DNA of 64,000 bases from Cladopsammia gracilis (lineage: Eukaryota; Cnidaria; Anthozoa; Scleractinia; Dendrophylliidae), in the NCBI GenBank assembly GCA_022457155.1, contig JAJGOT010000309.1, forward strand, positions 372,001 through 436,000. The letters run 5' to 3'. Within the stretch, counting starts at the first letter, position 1. The number at the start of each line of letters is the position of its first letter. Below, in pieces: positions 44,798 through 57,300 of the stretch. Position numbers and translations under genes: made by a program. The notes below the pieces were generated by a model. The model was not told the DNA's origin, did no database searches, and saw nothing but the letters and a program-made list of their open reading frames with translations.

Positions 44798-45088
44798 AAA
44801 GAAACGGCAAACTGATCCTTACGGCAGAAAAACAAAAGCAGAAGCAAATAAAATAAAATAATAAGACTGGAATATAATAGTGCCCAATATTTCGTATTGC
44901 AAAACAAAGCTTCTTCAGGGGCTAGCACTATAAATGATTAATTTCATTTCATTTATGGTGCTAGCCCCTGAAGAAGCTTTGGTTTGCAAAGCAAAATATT
45001 GGGCACAGCTATTATATTCCATTCTTATTTTATTTTATCTACTTCTGCTTCTGTTTTTCTGCCGTAAGGATCAGTTTGCCGTTTCTTT
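44798..45088. mobile_element. 291-bp long-hairpin MITE between the two deacetylase genes
   Basis: Left arm AAAGAAACGGCAAACTGATC and its inverse at 45069-45088 bound arms of about 140 bp that include gggctagcaccataaa-type sequence and cttcttcaggggctagc. The centre is near 44940. A 192-codon plus frame that starts here is largely this hairpin and is not a gene. Confidence 0.85.
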
Positions 45089-46257
45089 AGTTGAAAACCA
45101 TGTCGCCCTGAGTAAGCGTCTAGGAGTGTGTTTCGCCTTGGTTTTCTGTCGTTCAAAAATGATGTCTAAAGTCCACAATATAAAAAAAAGACCGTTGCTA
45201 GTCTTTTTTTTCACTCGCACTTACCGCCCTTACTCTTTTCTCTCTCTTTTCTGTGATTTCCCCCCATATTCACCCTCCACTCCCTCCCCTTACGTCCTTT
45301 ATACAATGGAGTCCGAGCCCCCACTGAAGTCTACTACACGAAATGTATGGATATCAGCGAGGAGAAGTCTAAACAGATTGCAAGAAGGCCTAAGTGGTAA
45401 TAAAGTGTGCAACATTACGTTTAATAAGAAAATAGATTTATATCTTGTCTATATGTATCAGATTTACGGGTCATCATGTAATAACACGCTTGTAATGCAA
45501 AATAATATATAGGGTGAGCGTATCATATAATCTAAAAAAAACAACGGTTTTGTTCTCTGGGGTGAGGGCGTGATCGCAGGTTATTCTCGCGGACATGTCT
45601 TCAGTTCCTGTCTCTCTCAGAATTATATTGGCCTTGGCTTAGAGGGGAATTTATGATAACTGCTGTTGTTCCATTCTAAGAAACCTCGTCGTATCTCAGC
45701 GTACCAGATGATTTGGAAGTTTATTTTCCAAGACTATATATTAACTTGTGTCAATGGAAATCTAAAAATAATGTTGATTCAGTTTTGGTAATAAAAAATA
45801 AATAAATAAATAAATAAATAAATAAACTAATTGTAGCCCGGGCATTTTTGCCACATTTTTCCCTTGGGTCGTGTCGTGGAAAACAAATTCAGGCAAATTG
45901 CTCTCTGTTCCAGGAATAGCTTGATCAGTTTTCCTCTCGTTGTCCTACGAGCAGTTCTGTATGAGTGAAGGTACTTCAGTAGACACCATACAGAGTATCA
46001 AATTTCATTTAGCCTAAGCTACAATAGGTTGGTACCTTTTGTGACAAATATTTCAACGCCGGCTAATCTACACCTGAACCTATAATGGCCTCGTTCCCCT
46101 TTTCCGAGAAAGTTGATCAATTTCAGTTATAAATAAGAGTTGACGACAACGTTCTTGACATTAAGCTTAACAAGCCTCGACGCGAAACAGTTAGATTGTG
46201 ACGGGACACACGTAACTGATCTAAGGGTCATCTAACTACTAGGAAGTGTTAGTCGTT
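45089..46257. other. Upstream region of the plus-strand deacetylase gene
   Basis: Contains a pyrimidine-rich stretch (45190-45300) and an (AAAT)n run near 45800. A promoter must lie close to 46258, but no TATA box or initiator could be assigned with confidence. Confidence 0.4.
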
Positions 46258-47245
46258 ATGGCTTCATTACGAATTGCTGCCCTGTTTGTCCTAGCGCTTT
46301 GCCTGCTTTTCCAGGCCACGGTTGTTCATGGCGATCCAGCGAAGCCCTGCAATCCTGACATCTGCAAGCTTCCGAATTGTTTTTGCAGCGGCACCAAAAT
46401 TCCTGGCGATCTTAACTTATCCTCCATCCCTCAGATCGTATTCGTCACCAGTGACGCTGCCATCAACACTGCGTTTGATGATTATGAGAAGCTTTTCGAT
46501 GGAACATTGAAAAACCCAAACGAATGTAACATCTCGGGTACATTCTTCGTTTCACATGAGTACACCGATTATTGTGAGGTACAAGATTTGTACAGTCAAC
46601 GTCACGAGATCGCAGACAATTCCATATCACGCCGACTTCCCATTTCATGGTGGGCAAACGCCACGGAAGACGAACAGACGGAGGAAATAGGGGGAATGAG
46701 GGAGATCCTACGAAAATGGGGAAACGTGAAAGCTGAAGATGTGAAAGGCTATAGGGCTCCCTACATCCAAGTGGGTGGCAATACGGAATTCAAAGTACTG
46801 AAGCAGTTAGGCTTCATGTATGAGTCATCAATGCCAACACAGAATTTCGTGGATCCACCCTTATGGCCATACACGCTTGACTATAGGACAACTCAGGACT
46901 GCGAAATTCCGCCCTGCCCAACTGGTACGTAGAACAGTTTAAGGAAGCAGTGGGGGGGGGGGGGGGGGGGGGGTATAAGTGTTAGACTAATTCACATTAT
47001 CGGTAATAATCTTGTCCATAATACCAAAACGAGTGAGGTTGTGCAAGAATTTTTCTTTTCGGAATTGTTCCATACTCTTCTTTTCTTTGGATCGTTGTGA
47101 TTGAATTTTTTTGATTTAGTTGATACTTAACTGAGTTCCTGATCTTGCATTTGTTTAAAAGGTGACTAAGGCCAATCCCCAACTGACGAAAAACAAGAAA
47201 CGAAAAGAAAGAAAAATGAATGCGAATGAATGAATCAATGAATGA

Positions 47246-47285
<40 letters not shown>

Positions 47286-48235
47286 CATGTGAACGCATGA
47301 AAAAATAAATGAATGAGAGTAAAAAGGGAGAACGAAGGAAGAAGACTAGAGAAGGAACGAAAGACATAAGGAAATAAGAAAAAAAGATAGGAAAAAAAAG
47401 AAAAAGAAAAGAAGGAAGGAAGGAAGGAAGACGGAGAAAATGGCAGAAGTTGTCGACAAAAGAACAACAGTAATAACATCAATTTTTTTTTGTTTCCTTT
47501 CAGATTCTTTTCCAGGATTGTGGGAAGTGCCCTTGGTTGATTATTACGACACAAAAGGGAAACTCTGTAATTTCGTTGTTTCCTGTACACCGCCTGAAAC
47601 GGTGGACGAAGTCATCGAATTGTTCGATTCAAATTTTCAGAAACATTACACGACCAACAGGGCTCCGTTCTTCATGCTGTTAGCACCAGAATGGCTTTCA
47701 AATGGCACGTACTTTGAAGGTAAGTTACACGAACTTGAAATTAAACAAACACTGCAGCTTTCATGCTATTGCCGTCCGTTTCCAGTTCCATGTTTCCACA
47801 TGCCTGACATGCATCGGTTGCATGTTTTCTCGCTTGGCACCAGTTGCATGTGTCTCACGCTTGCATTGGCACCAATTTAGTTTTAATTTCCCCGCGCAGT
47901 TGTATCATTATTAACTTTATTGTGATTTGCCAGCTTGGTAGCTTAGTTACAAACCCGCTCAATTTTTTTTCCACCACAGGAACCAAAGAATTCCTCAAGA
48001 AGTTGACCTCTGGATAGTGACAGTTTCCCAAGGCCTGGAGTGGATCATGAACCCCACACCTCTGGACAAAATCGAGGACTTCGAGCCATGGAAATGCAAC
48101 TCTCCTGCCCCTCCTGCCTGTCCTGCCAGTCAGTGCAAAGTCTGTTACTGGCCTGATCCCGGTCGCGTGATGCGCGCATGCACACCAGCATGCCCGCCTC
48201 ATTACCCATGGGTTGGAAACCCGGATGGAAACTAA
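46258..48235 (+). CDS. Chitin deacetylase-like protein lacking catalytic residues; last exon frameshifted or alternatively spliced
   Basis: Exons 46258-46924 and 47504-47719 join in phase. ATG 46258 starts a clear signal peptide (MASLRIAALFVLALCLLFQA). The protein aligns along its length with the minus-strand gene, but the key positions differ. Motif 1 is TSDAAIN (Asp 66 kept, second Asp replaced by Ala 67); motif 2 is NSISR (both metal His replaced, 121 and 125); the motif-5 His is Ala 283 in FMLLAPEWL. RAPYIQ and YESSMP remain. The usual acceptor (exon from 47980) leads to a TAG at 48015-48017 after GTKEFLKKLTSG, because about 13 bases are missing relative to the paralogue. Acceptors at 48000 or 48003 would restore the conserved C-terminus, stopping at 48233-48235. 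Conserved fold without metal ligands suggests a secreted non-enzymatic chitin-binding-like protein, or a decaying copy. Polyadenylation signal aataaa near 48371. Confidence 0.75.
47260..47440. repeat. Low-complexity intron 1 stretch
   Basis: (AAT)n followed by a purine-rich (gaaagaaa/gaagg) run within the first intron of the plus-strand deacetylase gene. A G24 run at about 46952-46974 lies at the start of the same intron. Confidence 0.85.
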
Positions 48236-48553
48236 CATGATAATGAATTATCCCGGATGGGAACTAACATGAAAATGAATTATCCCGGATGATTTAGAAC
48301 TGCATGATTTTAATATTCCACAAAAAACGAATACAGATAATTAACTGTATTTGAAAAGACCATCGTAACGAAATAAAAGCAATGGATCCTGCAGTAATGG
48401 AACTAATCAGCTATAAACAAGTAGTAATCAATAATTAGCGAAGTGCGTTTGACAGAAATGCACGTGGGGTACACTTGGGGACATAAGAATTATGTAATTT
48501 GCTCCTGAAAAATCTGGTGTCTATACAAACATAGCCAAAACTTGTTAAATCAT

Positions 48554-48630
48554 ATTCTCGTCCACAGAGCCGCTTGGCTCTCTTAACCCTCGGACGGCTA
48601 AGAGGGCCATGCGGCTCTGGGGACGAGAAT
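48554..48630. mobile_element. 77-bp miniature foldback element
   Basis: ATTCTCGTCCACAGAGCCGC and GCGGCTCTGGGGACGAGAAT are inverted with one mismatch; the interior has a second inversion (ctcttaaccctc / ggctaagag). No clear target duplication. Confidence 0.8.
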
Positions 48631-49539
48631 GGTCAAATCAATCCCGCTTGCGAGAGAGGGGGCGTTGATTTGGAATGCGTCTTCTTCGTCGAACGCAATA
48701 ACGAAACGATTTGATAAAAAAAGCAAGGCCGATTTATGGTAGGGAAACTTTATTTGTTACTCCAGCTAATTAAACGGTCATAGGTCTCCAATTAATCCTC
48801 AAAAAAAGAGGCTGTTAATTTGAAAAAAATCAGAAAAAGAGCGAGGAAGCAGAATACAATTCTTTATAGCAGTTAAGTAAGGCAGTTAGATGACAACTCA
48901 GGCAGGTTCATTTTAAATTCCCAAAGTTCACACTTCCAACACGGCTTTGTTGATTGAAAAACAGTCTTATTTTTGTGCGAGTCTAGCGAACAAAAGCGGC
49001 GATGGTTAAGCGGCGAAAAGAACTGGAGCGAGTCCGAATGAAGGAAAAAACCGACTGTTTTTGCAGTCTGCGACTTTCTAACTTATTTCGAATTCCACAT
49101 GAAAAGCTTAAGGTAATAAACAGAAAACCTTTTAACTCATACGTCTGAAAATTTTTAGATGTCTTAACAATAACTCGATGTCGTGTTTGTGAATAAAGGA
49201 AAGATTAGAGTGCCACGAAAATGATAATTAAAAAACTGCGGAAATCATTTTTGGAATAGTCTGAAAAAGAGACGAAAATCCATAAATACCACAATTTCCG
49301 AATATTTTTTGTTCCATAACATTTCAGTTCTATCTGTTTTTCGCCTTGAAATTTTCCATTTTCAGTAATCGGATGGAAATGTCTAATGTCCGAACTTAAT
49401 AGTTTATCATGATAAACGAAGTGTGTGACTGCAAACCCAGCGAGAAATAGAAACATGCACCACGTCAGGAACCTTCAGAACTCCGAATAATACCAAACTG
49501 ATTAAAATTCAAGATAAATTCCAAAATTTCATTTTGTAA
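48631..49539. other. Intergenic spacer
   Basis: No gene, RNA or element recognised; AT-rich with short overlapping frames only. Confidence 0.5.
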
Positions 49540-49700
49540 AGTTTAAAAAAAAATGATAGCATGCAAAAGTACTGCTAAGAGGTTTCATTTGAATGGTCAC
49601 ATCATAGGATTTTGTCCACAGACTCAAAAGTTAGAACTACATACACTACATGTCTCCATAATTGACTCTAGGAATGAAAGGGTTACAGTTAATGGTAATC
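49540..49700. mobile_element. Dispersed inverted-repeat element (CTTT-ACTCCCAGAG family), copy A
   Basis: Contains gtttcatttgaatggtcaca, tccacagactcaaaagttag and ends attgactctaggaatgaaag ggtt. It shares this order with copies at 51.4, 52.1 and 61.1 kb, and its middle with the array at 2.9-5.8 kb. Confidence 0.7.
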
Positions 49701-49707
49701 GTTGTAA

Positions 49708-50097
49708 TACTATTGATCCCGCAAGTCTCGTGAAATAGCTTGAAAATCAGCCCGCTTTAAGTACCGCGCCGGCGTTGGTTTCATTCCGCGGTTTGAAAAA
49801 AGTTCATCACGTGATCAAAATTTTGTTGACCGTAAATCGATAATACCTTTCCTGGAAAAACATTTCTTCCTGTTCAAATTACAGAAAGTTAAGTTCAAGA
49901 AAAATATGTTTTGAAGGCGAATGCACTTCAGCAAGTTGAAATTTGTTCTTTGCAAGTTCGACATCTGACCGATCTTGTAATCGTCTTGCGGTCAACAAAA
50001 CTTTAATCACAAGGTACTTTTTTTAAACCGCGGAGTGAAACCAACTGTGCGTGAAGCGGACTGATTTTATTTCAAAGGACGTGCGGGATCAATAGTA
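49708..50097. mobile_element. 390-bp long-TIR MITE
   Basis: TACTATTGATCCCGCAAG at the left and gtgcgggatcaatagta at the right are inverted. The arms continue with ggtttcattccgcggtttga / taaaccgcggagtgaaacca and caaaattttgttgaccg / cggtcaacaaaacttt, about 150 bp each. No coding capacity. Confidence 0.8.
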
Positions 50098-50836
50098 GGT
50101 AAAGTTTTATTTACCAAGGCGTAACGACTTGCTCTCAAAAAGTAGTCTTTGCTGAACGTCGTTAGATGATGATCTTCGGCTCTGAAAAAAGTTTAAACGA
50201 AACATACGCACTTTAGAATATACTCAACCTTATTATTGCAGATAAAAAAATAGACACCTGAGTTTATTCAGGGATTCTTTCTGAGACACACAAACAACTA
50301 CAGACACAATAATATATAAAGACTCTATAAATAGTGGCTCTAGACAAAATCCGGTTTTTCGGCGAAAAAAACCCCAGATGTTTTGCAGGCTGCAGCTGTG
50401 TGGCTAAACAAACCCCCGTAAGCCATATTGTGCTATAACTGAACAGACGCACGGCAAAATGGAATATATTTCACGGTGAATGAACAGCTTGATTCGTGAT
50501 ACCGTAACATGTCATTTATGGACTGTATTGCCCAATCAAATTTCACGTAAATTATTATGAATTTCTTAAAGCACGCAAACTTGTTTTTTTTTTAACATTG
50601 ATACAACTGTACGCTATGTGGTTTTGTGAATGAACTGATCGCTTCAAGGTATGTATATACACTGTATTTGCCGTTATATATTCCGTGTTTACGCAAAGTA
50701 CGTTTTGGACCCAATCTACGCCGATTGCCTCCAGACTTGGTTACCCAGTCCTTCCTCACGCTATCTTGTTACAAACAAAATGGCCGCCAGTTGATGAAGT
50801 TTCGGTCTGATCTTTCTCTCTTTTAATTTGCAAAGA
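50098..50836. other. Upstream region of HECTD3
   Basis: Presumed promoter and 5' UTR; no core element could be assigned. The frame before ATG 50837 contains no earlier in-frame ATG close by. Confidence 0.4.
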
Positions 50837-53800
50837 ATGAAGAATGAACCAGCGCGAAGACGGCTTGCCCGGATAAGGTGTCTTCTGGAGAGTATAAAGC
50901 GCATTGAACAAGGAAAGTCTTTTCCGTTGCCGCTTTGTTTTGTCTCGTCGGAAGTGGAATACTCTAGAGAAGAATGTAAAAATCCTTCGTCGTTAACTAT
51001 ACGGAAAAAGCCCCACAAAGAAGCCCAATGCGTGGGAGAACTGCCATCTGCCTCTAACCTCCAAGTGTTTGCGTCGGGAGAGGAATTTTTTAACAATGAT
51101 GGTTGTTGGATAAAGCTTTGTCAGGTAATATAATAATCTAATATAAGGCTGAATATTTTTATAAAATTCTTGAGCTTAATTAATCCTTTGCAAGCCTTTC
51201 GTACTGGAAAATATGGCTAGCTCAAAGCCAATACAACTTAGTACGAAGTGTTTGTTACCATTTCAAAACATTTTACCGGTATTCTTAATGTAATTATTGC
51301 TGATTATTATATATTCTACATGGCAGAAAGTTTCTTTTTCGTTATTTTAATATCGTCCTTCCGTTGTCCATAGTTAACCTTTTAACTCCCAAGAGTGCCA
51401 AAATTCAAAATTCAAGAAAAATCCCAAATTTCATTTTGTAAAATACTGAAAAACAAATGGTACCATGTAAAAGTATAACTGAAGAGGTTTCATTTGAATG
51501 GTCACACCATGGGATTTCGTCTACCGACTCAAAAGTTAGAACTACACAACATGTCTCCATAATTGACTCTGGGAGTGAAAGGGTCAACTGTTAAAGATTA
51601 ATTTTTGCTGTACCAGTTGTAAAGTACATCTAACATAAAATCATTGGGATAAATGAATTATTGACTGTTATTCCAATTACATGTATATGATACATGTACA
51701 TGCATATGTGCATGTATCAGACTGGATTGATCAAAAGGTCAAGGTAATGGTGGGTACAAGTAAGAAGAGAGGCAGTGAGGTGTGAATAAACAAATGGAGC
51801 TTGATATTGTTTTTATTCGCCATTTTTAATACAATATCACCAACTTGTCTTGCTCATTCATGATGTGATATAATTGAAAAACGCCAAGAAGGTTCTATTT
51901 TGTTTATATATTATAATCCGCAAAACTGTTGGCATGAAAGCGGATATATTAAATACAATGTAAAATAAAATAAAATAAAATAAACTGACAGGTGTTGCGT
52001 GTTCATTAATTAAACTAATCCACAAGTTCCATGGTGACCATCTCCTTGAACTTAGCAAGGGTGGGGGCCTCAAGTATATATCTTCAAGTGAAGAAAACAA
52101 AAATTTTAACCTAGCTTTAACCCCGAAGGGTGCCAGAAATCAAAATTCAAGAAAAATCCCACAATTTAGTTATTTGTAAACAACTGAAAGACAGTAATTT
52201 ATTGGTACGATACAAGAGTACTGTCGAAGAGGTTTCATTTGAATTTTCACACCATAGGATTTTGTCAATACCCTCAAAAGTTAGTACTACGCAACATGTC
52301 ATAAGTTCATAATTGACTCTGGAGGTGAAAGTGTTAAAGACCCTTTACATAGACAAAGCAAAGCACTAGGCAGCAAGGAGCCTTTGACAAACAACAAAGC
52401 CACCCTGTATGGTAAAGGCCCTGGAGGAAACTGCTGGCCACCATTATTTTAAATTTAACTTTGCGTGGATATTTAGCCACATTAAAAAGCTCAATAAAAA
52501 TGTGCATAGTTTCTTAAACTTTTCATTATATTTGCAGAAATCCTTGCAGAAGTATTGTTCTGGTAAGCAAGTCAAAGAAGGCTGGGTCCTTTCAGTTCCT
52601 TATGATGCTAAACATGGTGTAGGTACACCTTTTCTCAAACCTATAGATGTCAAGCCTTTATCAAAGGAAAAACATAAAGCTATTAGAAGGTGAGAGACTA
52701 TTGAAAGGGTGCTACTAGTAAGAGTGACGGCACACACGGGGCGACTACTCATCTTCGTGTGAACTACTAATTTTCAGCAAAGAATGTAGTTGTGATGACC
52801 AAAATTTAGTCACTCTGATTGGTTGCAGAAATTCAAACCGGTTTAAATTGAAGGGTGGAATGTAATTGGAAGTTTTGAGGGGGAGGGGGTCTCAAAAGGC
52901 TGAACTATTTAAAGGAAAGTATAAAAGATAAATTGGAATTTCCAGAGAGTTGGGGGAGGGGTCCAAACAAGAAAACCTTCCAGAGAAGGGGTGTGGATAT
53001 TTTCTGGGACAAAACAATGTACCAGTATATATGTTGTAGTTCAAATTTATCCATGGTTCAAATTTTATTTTCCTTTGTTCAAAACTCATTATCATACATT
53101 ACCATAGCCAAAAACAAAGGAAAATAAAATTTGAACAAAGGATAAATTTGAACTACAACATACACAACATGGAGCAAAGTTTCTTGTCTAGGGAAACAGC
53201 ATGACGGCAGCTAGAGACCAGGCACAAACCATCGACCTTCATGTTGAAAGTCCGATATGTGAACCACTAGACCAATGCACCTCCCATCAAATAAAAACTT
53301 GGACACACGTCCTGTCAAGCAGAAGAAGTTATTTTGAGCACCTTGTAAATGAAATGTAGTGACAAGCTGATGTTAACCTTTCTGTCTAACCTATGCAGTT
53401 GGCAAGAGGCAGTCGAGATGTGTTATGCCCTCAGGATAAGTGAACCGCCCTCCATTGAGAGATATGCAGACAAAGAAGCAGTGCGTCAGCTGAGCTCTCC
53501 TCCTCCAAAGTGGAGTTTAGATGCAGATGAAGAGCTAGCCAAATTTATGGCTGATCATGTTAATAAACACGAAGCATCTCTTGGAAATATCAGTAAATAT
53601 GTGGAATCCATTCAAGTGTCCTCTGTAAGTTTCTTAGTGATAGTTCTAAAAATACAAATATAAATTACAAATACATGTATGCCGATAATGATGCGTGTAT
53701 AAATGTGAGGCACCTCCCTGAGGGGACACTGTCTCGCCGTAACAGCAAAATTTTGCTTAGCTTATTTCCATGTTTAATATATTGCCAAAATGCCACCAAA

Positions 53801-54318
53801 TTAATATACAACTAAATTTCAAGAATAAAAAGATTGTAAAGAGCAAAACAGAAGCAGTAGTTTGGAGATAAAGTGTAGGATTGCAAGGATGGAAGTGGAT
53901 TACAATTCCTGAAATTTGATTTTGTGACAGCTGGCAGTCAAAAAATCAAAATTGCCATTCTTGTGGAATTTTCCCTCTTTTAGCCCTTATTTTGTCACTT
54001 TAGATAAAATGTCTTTGCTTTCATCATTTTTGGTATCTTTTTCTTACTGTTTTAAGATAATAGAGCAAGTTTTAAGCAAGCAACTGGAAATATCATGAAA
54101 ACACGATATTATTACAGTGTAGCTGAGACAGTGTCCCTTTAATGTACAGACATCTCCTTAAGGTGATTCCCTAGTATTGCATCGCGCATCACTACTGCGC
54201 ATAATATCTTGTGTCATTTGCGTGTACACGAGTGCGCTTGCATTCTGAAGCAAGAGGGTTTCCTTTGAGAATTCAGTTCGCTAAATTATAACTGGATGTT
54301 TGTAATAGTAATTGGACT

Positions 54319-54356
<38 letters not shown>

Positions 54357-57300
54357 AATTACTCGCCCGATTACTCCCTAGCTATCCGTTCGTTAAGCGT
54401 TAATTTTTAGCGGTCACAAGGTCACAAGGTCACAATTTCAAGGTCACAAGGTCACAATTCGCGAGGACGATTTGAAATTACGAGCACGATTACCCGTGAA
54501 TTGTACGACACGAAATTCAATTACTAATTAATCGCATCGATAACAAAATTCGAGATTAAAAAGTCTATGTCGACCGTTTTGTACCAAAAACGTCTATGAT
54601 ATTTTCTATCACTTTGAAAGTAGAAGGAAAACAGCAAAAAAACCCATTCAAGTGCAACTGATTGACGTGCGCGCAACGTAGGTGTCCAATTACAGCTATC
54701 CAATTACAAAAAGTTGAAATTGGATAGCTGTAATTGGACACCTACGTGACCGCGCCAATTACGTAAGAAATAGGCGCGCGGATGACCAATCACAATCGAG
54801 AATTTTGTTATTGATACGATTATCTCTTAAACGAGCTTGGTGACCTATCTTTTTTGTTGCATTATTTCATTATTTTAGTTCTCCTCTTTGTGCTGTAAAA
54901 CGTTAAAAATGATATCATGTCAGAAAAAAGTTATTACGAAAAAAGTATACATAGCCATCGCTCATGGGCACAAAATTCTATCCTCAAGATCACGCACCCG
55001 ACAAATATTTCCAGTTAACATCTTCTCGGGACGTGTGCCTGTGCCATAAAACAAACATCAAATTGTTCCTTTTGGTCAATACATTACATCTGTTTTGTTA
55101 TTTCAAGAAAACATACGTGAAGTGTTAGCTGATGGAATAAGCGTGCGCTTGATAAGTGCTGTTGCAAGGATTTAAAGGGTAACTTGAGACAATTATATCT
55201 CCTAAACGAGCTTGGTGACCTGTATTTTGCATTGCAGATTTCGGATCACTATATTGTGGGAAACAATCGGGAAAGTTTAAAGAAAATCTTATGTCAACTT
55301 TTATTTCTAGGGAATCACCTTAATAATACAAGCACCTCCACCCTCCTTACAGACACCTTCTACACCTCATTAGTATTCAGATGTCTTCATGTTACAATAG
55401 ACTGTTTGTATTAATATGACATCATACACACCATGACTTCTAGTAGTTATGGTAGATCCATGGAGACTGGGAAAAGGGAGTAGTAAATATCACCAGAAAC
55501 CACCTCAGAAAAAATGAAAGTGATAAACAAGAACATCATACACAGAAGAAGACTTTAGGGTCTTCTCCAGTGAGTCACGTTTTTATTTATCACGTTCATC
55601 ATTTAACTGAAGCAGTTTCCCATGATTTTACAGTCTCCCCTTTGTGCATATGATGTTATAATGCAAATGGTCTATTGATCCTGGCCAGACAAAAAATCTT
55701 TTAAATGTTGCCTCTATAACACACACACTTTTTCATTATAAAACATGCAGCAGTGTCACTTTGCCACCATATTAAAGATGTTTGACTGCATTACTGAATA
55801 TTTGTTTATGGAATTTGAAGGAAGAGGAGTCTAAAGATGCTCTGACAGATGGGGATCCAGACACATACTGGGAAACAGACGGTAGTCAAGGCCGACATTG
55901 GATTAAACTATCAATGAGACCAGGCACTGTTATCAGGTGATGCACCAATATAATCAAAACGTTAATGTTTCCTGGCTAGCCTAGAAACTCAACAATGGCC
56001 CCCTGCTATAAAAAAACACAGGGAACATTTCAATGTCTTGCTGCTTACTCAGGGAACTTTTCATTGTCCCCTTGGTACCTTGGGGAACTTTTAAATGCCT
56101 CCCCATAGGCCTGCTAGCTTGGAGAACTTTTCAATGTCTCCCTGTTACCCTAGGAACCTTTCAATGTCTCCCTGTTACCTTGGGGAACTTTTCAATGTCT
56201 CCCTGCCACCCTGGGGAACTGTTCAATGTCCTTCTGCTACCCTGGGGAACTTTTCAATGTCTCCCTGTTACCTTGGGAAACTGTTCAATGTCCTTCTGCT
56301 CGCCTGGAAAACTTTTCAATGTCTCCTTGTTAACCTGGGGAACTTTTCAATGTCCACCTGCCACCATGGGGAACTGTTCAATGTCCTCCTGCTACCATGG
56401 GGAACTTTTCAATATTCCCCTTCTACCCTGGGAACTTTTTAGTACCCCCTGCTATTCTGGGCAATTTTTCAATGCTGCCCCTGCAACATAGGTATCTTTT
56501 CAATGCACCCCTGTTATCCTGGGGAACTTTTTTTAACTACCACTAAGCTTTTTTGTTAACTGTATGCCAAAACAGACTGAAATACATGTAATTTGGATCA
56601 GTTATTTAGATTGCAAGGCCAAATAACTACTCAGTCCCCTAGTTTACCAAGCCCTTCACTTTATGGCAGCTGTTGTTTATCATTCATTTTTAGGCAACTT
56701 TTCATTGGTGTGGATGCCAAAGATGACAACTACATGCCACAACATGTTGTCGTCATGGGAGGTGACACACAGTCAAACCTTAAAGAAATTGGCGACGTTT
56801 TTATTGATTCGTAAGTCTGCATGTAATTGACTGTTACATGTACATGTACATAAATTTATTTATTTATGTCTGTTAATGAAGCAGCCAGTCATTGTTAGTG
56901 AAATTTCATTCTTCATGTTGTTGAGTGTTCATGAGTGATGAGAGTTTTTGTTAACCAGGGCTTTTTTTATCTCTCATACAGGAATTTTACTGGAGATATG
57001 TGTGTAGTGAAGGGCATGACTCAGTTTTATAGTCTTATTCAAATCAGAATAAAAGAATGCAAAGGTAGGTATTTGAAGAATTTAGTTGTTAATTGTACAG
57101 GGCTTCAGGTTTGTTAGTTGTAAAACTGTTTCGTGCTACAGTGTCCCCTCTGTAAATAGTTTATTATATTATTTTATAGTTACGATCTATTTTTCATGGC
57201 TTCAGATATCACTGCTGGTAATTTATCTTTAGGTCCCAGGCAACAGCCTGTGGCCTAAGGAAACCCATAGTTGAACTAGTTTAGACCTCTAGAAGTTTTT

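Noticed and set aside
44934..45512. 192-codon plus frame
   Set aside because: Its first third is one arm of a long-hairpin MITE and the rest is pyrimidine-rich without motifs.
46246..46257. Upstream GTG start for the plus-strand deacetylase
   Set aside because: Nuclear animal genes start at ATG, and ATG 46258 gives a clean signal peptide.
53213..53288. A functional tRNA gene on the minus strand
   Set aside because: A and B boxes are recognisable, but the acceptor and anticodon stems do not form by eye; a SINE relic is more likely. tRNAscan-SE would decide.
56033..56491. 152-codon frame in HECTD3 intron 4
   Set aside because: It is the 31-bp minisatellite read through; there is no splice support.
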